Below are positions 5,602 to 10,072 of a DNA stretch of 10,072 bases, one piece after another. Each line of letters starts with the position of its first letter. Position 1 is the stretch's first letter. The DNA is from Tidjanibacter sp. (GTDB taxonomy: Bacteria > Bacteroidota > Bacteroidia > Bacteroidales > Rikenellaceae). The DNA is taken from positions 1-10,072 of the forward strand of contig JAFYRC010000144.1 of assembly GCA_017547065.1 (NCBI GenBank), written 5' to 3'. The notes beneath the pieces were generated by a model, which saw only the letters and a program-made list of their open reading frames with translations, was not told the DNA's origin and searched no databases. The position numbers and the translations under genes are program-made.

Positions 5602-8424
5602 ATGAAGAAATTAGCACTTACTCTCGGAGTATTGATGATTGCTCTTGCAGCAATGGGAGCTGCGCCCGCAAGGCCCCAAACCCCCAAAGCCGGTCAGAAG
5701 GTGGAGAAATTCACCCTCGGCAAGAACAAGATGTACAAGAAAGACTACATCGACTTCAACAAGAACGGACGTATGGATGTCTATGAGGATCCCAACGCCG
5801 ATATCGATGCTCGTGTAGAGGATCTGTTGAGCCAGATGACCTTGGATGAGAAGACCTGTCAGATGGTAACCCTCTACGGCTACAAGCGCGTGTTGCCCGA
5901 CGATCTTCCCAATCCCGAGTGGAAAAACAAACTCTGGAAGGATGGCGTGGGTGCTATCGATGAGCACCTCAACGGTTTCCGTCACTGGAACCTTCCCGTG
6001 TCGGACAACGAGAACGTTTGGCCCGCATCGCGCCACGCTTGGGCTATCAACAAAGTGCAGCAGTTCTTCGTTGAGGAGACAAGGCTCGGTATTCCCGTAG
6101 ACTTTACCGACGAGGGTATCCGTGGTGTGGAGGCTTACAGGGCCACCAACTTCCCCAGCCAGATTGGTATGGGCCACACCTGGAACCCCGAGCTTATCCG
6201 CAAGATGGGTTACATCACCGGCCGCGAGGGTAGGCTCTTGGGCTACACCAACGTCTATGCTCCCATTCTCGACGTGGGTCGTGACCAGCGTTGGGGTCGC
6301 TATGAGGAGGTTTATGGCGAGGATCCCTACCTGGTAGCAGAGCTTGGTGTTGCAATGGTTGAGGGCCTCCAAACCAACTGGCAGGTGGCCGCAACCGGTA
6401 AGCACTTCGCTGCCTACTCCAACAACAAAGGTGCTCGTGAGGGTATGTCGAGGGTTGACCCCCAGATGGGTCCCAGGGAGGTTGAGAACGTTCACCTCTA
6501 CCCTTGGAGGGAGGTTATCCGCCGTTCGGGTATGAAGGGTGTGATGAGCTCCTACAACGACTACGACGGCGTGCCCGTACAGGGTAGCCGCCACTGGCTC
6601 ACCGACATTTTGAGGAAAGATATGGGCTTTGACGGCTATGTTGTGTCGGACTCGGATGCTGTGGAGTATCTCCACTCCAAACACCACGTTGCTGCCAACA
6701 TGAAGGAGAGTGTACGTTTGAGCGTTGAGGCAGGCTTGAACGTGAGGTGTACTTTCCGTAGCCCCGACAGCTATGTTCTTCCCTTGCGTGAGCTCGTTCA
6801 GGAGGGTACAATCCCCATGGAGATGATCGACGAGAGGGTAAGAGATGTCTTGAAAGTGAAATTCTTGGTGGGTCTGTTTGACGATCCCTACCAGCGTGAC
6901 TATAAGGCAGCCGATGAGGAGATCGACTGCGAGGCTAACAACGTCTATGCATTGCAGGCTTCGAGGGAGGCTATGGTGCTTCTGAAAAATGCAAACAACA
7001 CCCTGCCTCTCGACCGTAGCAAGGTGAAGAAGATTGCCGTTGTTGGTCCCAACGCTACCGCAGAGAAGTTTGCTCTGCTCCACTATGGCCCCCAGGCTAA
7101 TGAGGTGACCAATGTGGTTGAGGGTATCACCGCCGCTGCTCCCGATGCAGAGGTTGTGTATGCAAAGGGTTGCGACTTGGTTGACAGCCGCTGGCCCATC
7201 TCGGAGATTCTGCCCGAGGATCCCAATGCCGAGGAGCAGGCTATGATTGACGAGGCTGTGGCTTTGGCTGCCCAGAGCGATGTTGTTGTGGCTGTGATGG
7301 GTGGTAGCAACCGTACCTGTGGTGAGAACAAGAGCCGTACAAGCCTTGAACTTGCAGGCCATCAGAACGCTCTCTTGAAGGCACTCAAAAAGGCTGGCAA
7401 ACCCATGATCGTTGTGCTTATCAACGGCCGTCCTCTGTCGGTTAACTGGGCCGAGCAGAATGCCGATGCAATCTTGGAGGCTTGGTATCCCGGTGCTCAC
7501 GGTGGTCAGGCTATCGCTGAGGTTATCTTTGGCGACTACAACCCCGGTGGTAAACTCACCGTTACCTTCCCCAAGACCGTTGGTCAGATTCCCTTCAACT
7601 TCCCCTTCAAGCCCGCATCGCAGGTGGATGGCCCCGTTACCTTTGGCCCCACAGGCGACCAGTCGAGGGTTAATGGCGCGCTCTACAACTTTGGTTATGG
7701 TTTGAGCTACACCACCTTCGAGTACTCCAACCTCTCGTTGAGCAAAACCAAGGCTATGCCTTATGAGAACATCGAGGTTGAGTTTGACGTGAAGAACACC
7801 GGCGATAGGGCTGGTGACGAGGTTGTTCAGCTCTATGTTAGCGACTGCGTTAGCTCGGTTACTGTGTATGAGAAACAGCTGCGTGGCTTCGAGAGGGTAC
7901 ACCTTGAGCCCGGACAGACCAAGAGGGTGAAGATGACCCTGCGTGGCGACCTGCTCTCGCTGTTGAACGAGAATATGGAGAGGGTTGTTGAGCCTGGTTA
8001 CTTCGATATTATGATTGGCGCTTCGTCGGTTGATATCCGTCTGCAAGAGAAACTCCTCGTGTTGGACGAGAAGGGCGCTTATAAGGAGGTTGGCGCCTAC
8101 GCAGATGACGTGTCGGTGGTACGCTCCACTCTGCCCGCAACTCTGTCGAGGGGTGTGGATGTAACCTTCCCCGTGAAGAAGGACGTGAAGGTTGACTACC
8201 TCACCATCACCTGGGGCGACGACGCCGAGGCTTGTGAGTTTGAGATTTTGACCACCATCGGTGGTGGTCAGTTCCTCCCCGTGTTTGGTGGTGTTGCCGA
8301 GAAGGGTAAGAGCCAGACCTGCCGCTTTGAGGCAGCAACTGCAAGTGAGATTAGGGTTGCCGTTACCAAAGGTAAAGGTACTGTGAAGGCTCTCGAGAGC
8401 AGCGCACTTGCACGCAACAAATAG
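5602..8424 (+). CDS. Secreted family GH3 beta-glycosidase
   Basis: A 940-residue retaining beta-glycosidase that releases terminal beta-linked sugars, probably in the periplasm. It has an N-terminal signal (MKKLALTLGVLMIALAAMGA, cleavage near APA) and no lipobox Cys. Residues 51-63 (DFNKNGRMDVYED) look like an EF-hand-type calcium loop. The TIM-barrel domain runs from about 75 to 430, with KHF at 267-269 for substrate binding and DGYVVSDSDAV holding nucleophile Asp350. The second alpha/beta domain (about 450-690) has TCGENKSRTSLEL, where Glu575 is the likely acid/base, and GYGLSYTTFEYS at its end. A fibronectin-III-like domain lies at about 720-810 (VKNTGDRAGDEVVQLYV). An extra C-terminal region of about 110 residues (TITWGDD, FEILTTIGGGQF) looks like a beta-sandwich and may bind sugar. 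Length is above the 750-800 of plain GH3 enzymes because of this tail. Exact specificity (glucose, xylose, GlcNAc or other) cannot be read from sequence. Confidence 0.95.
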   Translation: MKKLALTLGVLMIALAAMGAAPARPQTPKAGQKVEKFTLGKNKMYKKDYIDFNKNGRMDVYEDPNADIDARVEDLLSQMTLDEKTCQMVTLYGYKRVLPDDLPNPEWKNKLWKDGVGAIDEHLNGFRHWNLPVSDNENVWPASRHAWAINKVQQFFVEETRLGIPVDFTDEGIRGVEAYRATNFPSQIGMGHTWNPELIRKMGYITGREGRLLGYTNVYAPILDVGRDQRWGRYEEVYGEDPYLVAELGVAMVEGLQTNWQVAATGKHFAAYSNNKGAREGMSRVDPQMGPREVENVHLYPWREVIRRSGMKGVMSSYNDYDGVPVQGSRHWLTDILRKDMGFDGYVVSDSDAVEYLHSKHHVAANMKESVRLSVEAGLNVRCTFRSPDSYVLPLRELVQEGTIPMEMIDERVRDVLKVKFLVGLFDDPYQRDYKAADEEIDCEANNVYALQASREAMVLLKNANNTLPLDRSKVKKIAVVGPNATAEKFALLHYGPQANEVTNVVEGITAAAPDAEVVYAKGCDLVDSRWPISEILPEDPNAEEQAMIDEAVALAAQSDVVVAVMGGSNRTCGENKSRTSLELAGHQNALLKALKKAGKPMIVVLINGRPLSVNWAEQNADAILEAWYPGAHGGQAIAEVIFGDYNPGGKLTVTFPKTVGQIPFNFPFKPASQVDGPVTFGPTGDQSRVNGALYNFGYGLSYTTFEYSNLSLSKTKAMPYENIEVEFDVKNTGDRAGDEVVQLYVSDCVSSVTVYEKQLRGFERVHLEPGQTKRVKMTLRGDLLSLLNENMERVVEPGYFDIMIGASSVDIRLQEKLLVLDEKGAYKEVGAYADDVSVVRSTLPATLSRGVDVTFPVKKDVKVDYLTITWGDDAEACEFEILTTIGGGQFLPVFGGVAEKGKSQTCRFEAATASEIRVAVTKGKGTVKALESSALARNK

Positions 8425-8438
8425 GAAAACAAAAACAA

Positions 8439-8472
8439 CCGCCCCGAGGCGAAGAAATTCACTTCGGGGTGG
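8439..8472 (+). other. Intergenic RNA hairpin with GAAA tetraloop
   Basis: Arms 8439-8453 (CCGCCCCGAGGCGAA) and 8458-8472 (TTCACTTCGGGGTGG) pair over 15 positions with two G-T wobbles and one C/A mismatch, closed by the GNRA loop GAAA (8454-8457). Only CTTTG follows, with no T tract, so a full intrinsic terminator is unlikely. It starts 14 bases after the GH3 stop and ends 23 bases before the next ATG. It could protect the GH3 message from 3' decay or attenuate readthrough (inference). Confidence 0.7.
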
Positions 8473-8495
8473 CTTTGACAAAGAATAGACAAACA

Positions 8496-9944
8496 ATGAA
8501 ACGTAGTTGGAATATGATGATGACCTTGATGATGGCACTTTCGCTGTCGTGGTTGGGTGCGTGCGAAGCTCCCGGTACCGGAAATACGGGTGGTGGTAAT
8601 CAAACAGACGAGCACGAGGAGTGGATGGACACAAAGGTGGATTATTACCAGTATGCCTCGTCGGTGGTTCCTTCGACCTACTACGTGGTTGATGTCAACG
8701 GTAAGACCGTGACGACTTTGCCCACCATTGAGGCCCACGTGAGCGTGTTTGGTTGCGATGGCGATGTGAAGGTGGAGATTTACCCTCTCCGCGAGGCAAT
8801 CGAGAATGTGGTTGTGAGGCCCATTTCGAAGAACTACAACTACGAGCACGATGGCAGTAAGGTTACCTTGTGGCTCAAACCCTACGATAGGGTAGTGGTG
8901 GAGATCAATGGCAACGAAACCAATCCATTGTTTGTGTTTGCCAACCCCTTGGAGGAGAATAAACCCAACCCCGAGGACGAGAATGTGCTCTATTACAAGG
9001 CGGGCACCATTACCGACGTCTACACCATCGTTCCCAAGGCTGGCCAAACGGTCTACGTTGAGGGTGGTGCTATCATCAAAGGCGGTATCATATTCGAGGG
9101 TAAGGATAATGTGACGATTGCCGGCTGCGGTATTTTGGATAGTCGCGAGGCTTCCACCCAGGCTTTGAAGGCTGGCCGCTTGAAGAACCTCACCATCGAG
9201 AATATCACGGTGCTCAACAAAAACAACTGGACCACATACCTCTGGGAGTGTGACGGCGTGAAGATGACCAACTACAAGGTTGTGGCCGAGGCTTCGGACA
9301 AGGAACACGGTGTGGAGAACGACGCCTGCGACCTGCTGGGCTGTAAGAATGCTGTGGTGAAATATGGCTTCAGCTACTGCCACGACGATGCCTTCTGCAT
9401 CAAGAGCCAGAAGTGGCTCGTTGGTGGCGAGGTGGACAACCTCGAGTTTGAGGACTGCATCGCTTGGAACGTGGGCGGTGGCAACTCTTTTGAGGTTGGC
9501 TATGAACTCAATCAGAACGTGAATGACGTGAGGTTCCGCAATGTCTACGCTATCCGTACTGCGGGCCGTACCCCCTCTTTGAGGCGTGGCTCTATCGGTT
9601 TGCATAATGGTGCCGGCGGTAAGGTTACCAACATCTCCTACGATGGCGTGTGGGTTGAGGATCCCAGGGAGTATGGTATCTACATGAGGATTATCAAATC
9701 GAGCTACGATATTGGTACGGGCGTGGAGTGGACTCCCGGTCAGATTGATGGCGTGAGCGTGAAGAATGTCAACTTCCTCGTGAAACCCACTTACGGCTTC
9801 CACTTTGAGGGCTACGATGTGGACGTACATAGGTTGAAAAACGTCACTTTGGAGAACATCACCGTTGCGGGTGAGAAGCTCACCAAGAGCAATGCTAGCT
9901 CGCTGGGCGTGGTGATTAAGAACGCCGACGTTGAGATTAAGTAA
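8496..9944 (+). CDS. Right-handed beta-helix glycosidase lipoprotein, GH28-like (GH49/GH110 possible)
   Basis: A 482-residue lipoprotein: the signal ends in WLGAC, giving Cys23, followed by a Gly/Asn/Thr-rich linker. An N-terminal beta-rich domain (about 45-150) ends in NPLFVFANPLEENKP. The parallel beta-helix follows (YVEGGAIIKGGI, NVTIAGCGILDS, LKNLTIENITVLN, NVYAIRT). Catalytic Asps fit the GH28 pattern: NDACD with Asp276, and HDDAFCIKS with Asp297-Asp298, a spacing of 21 residues as in polygalacturonases. The family's usual GHG motif is absent; at the comparable place the protein has GGNSFEVGYE (328-337). This may mean another beta-helix family or a substrate other than polygalacturonan. 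The ATG at 8496 is preferred over an in-frame upstream start at 8469, which lies in the hairpin and would spoil the signal peptide. It lies 71 bases after the GH3 gene. The fold and a polysaccharide-cutting role are well supported; the exact family is not. Confidence 0.8.
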   Translation: MKRSWNMMMTLMMALSLSWLGACEAPGTGNTGGGNQTDEHEEWMDTKVDYYQYASSVVPSTYYVVDVNGKTVTTLPTIEAHVSVFGCDGDVKVEIYPLREAIENVVVRPISKNYNYEHDGSKVTLWLKPYDRVVVEINGNETNPLFVFANPLEENKPNPEDENVLYYKAGTITDVYTIVPKAGQTVYVEGGAIIKGGIIFEGKDNVTIAGCGILDSREASTQALKAGRLKNLTIENITVLNKNNWTTYLWECDGVKMTNYKVVAEASDKEHGVENDACDLLGCKNAVVKYGFSYCHDDAFCIKSQKWLVGGEVDNLEFEDCIAWNVGGGNSFEVGYELNQNVNDVRFRNVYAIRTAGRTPSLRRGSIGLHNGAGGKVTNISYDGVWVEDPREYGIYMRIIKSSYDIGTGVEWTPGQIDGVSVKNVNFLVKPTYGFHFEGYDVDVHRLKNVTLENITVAGEKLTKSNASSLGVVIKNADVEIK

Positions 9945-9974
9945 GACGAGAAACTAAAAAACTACAATAGAACA

Positions 9975-10072
9975 ATGAGAATGAAATTTTACGCAACCGT
10001 AACAGCAGTGGTGCTTGCAATGGGCCTTGTGTTTACCGCTTGCACACCCAACCCCTCGCCCGCACCTACTCC
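9975..10072 (+). CDS. N-terminus of another lipoprotein, cut by window
   Basis: The frame is open from the ATG at 9975 to the right edge (32 full codons). MRMKFYATVTAVVLAMGL, then VFTAC, is a lipoprotein signal with lipid-anchored Cys23, followed by a Pro-rich linker (TPNPSPAPT). A second Met at 9981 could also be the start. It begins 30 bases after the beta-helix gene and is probably part of the same operon. The mature domain lies outside the window, so no function can be given; another surface enzyme or glycan-binding protein would fit the setting. Confidence 0.75.
   Translation, partial: MRMKFYATVTAVVLAMGLVFTACTPNPSPAPT

Noticed and set aside
5611..8634. 1007-codon open frame on the minus strand opposite the GH3 gene
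   Set aside because: It is antisense to an unmistakable GH3 enzyme with its catalytic residues. The composition is that of a mirrored frame and there is no promoter or domain support.
8268..9830. 520-codon open frame on the minus strand opposite the beta-helix gene
   Set aside because: Shadow of the sense gene, kept open by the same codon bias. The sense frame carries a lipoprotein signal and beta-helix repeats.

Overview
The window looks like a carbohydrate-degradation locus from a Bacteroidota genome, probably order Bacteroidales. The reasons are the promoter signals (TTG / TAnnTTTG spaced about 19-20 bases), A-rich translation leaders without Shine-Dalgarno sequences, a series of lipoproteins with a lipobox Cys at residues 20-25, and a cluster of secreted glycoside hydrolases and esterases beside a LacI-type regulator. 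The genus cannot be fixed from the sequence alone.

Layout. On the minus strand a LacI-family regulator (2454 to 1342) is followed, after 42 bases, by the first 433 codons of a family GH89 alpha-N-acetylglucosaminidase (1299 to beyond position 1). On the plus strand, after a 317-base divergent control region, a run of six co-directional genes follows: three paralogous SGNH/SASA-type (CE6-like) carbohydrate O-acetylesterase lipoproteins (2772-3680, 3768-4646, 4687-5571), a large secreted GH3 beta-glycosidase (5602-8424), a right-handed beta-helix glycosidase lipoprotein of GH28-like type (8496-9944), and the start of another lipoprotein (9975 to the right edge). Gaps within the plus-strand run are 30-87 bases, so it is probably one operon. 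The two largest gaps each hold a strong GNRA-tetraloop hairpin with no T tract.

How the parts may work together (inference). The regulator probably binds a sugar or oligosaccharide and controls both divergent units. The lipoprotein esterases would strip O-acetyl groups, the beta-helix enzyme would cut the chain, and the GH3 and GH89 enzymes would remove terminal residues. Three esterases in a row suggest a heavily or variously acetylated glycan. GH89 suggests alpha-linked GlcNAc (as in mucin or heparan-type glycans), whereas a GH28-like fold suggests a pectin-like backbone, so the substrate is unresolved. No SusC/SusD pair lies in the window. The enzyme families are all known. The most unusual items are the esterase triplication, the beta-helix enzyme lacking the GHG motif, the intra-operon hairpins, and a G8 tract near the 3' end of the regulator gene whose shift by one base would place its stop codon on the GH89 start.
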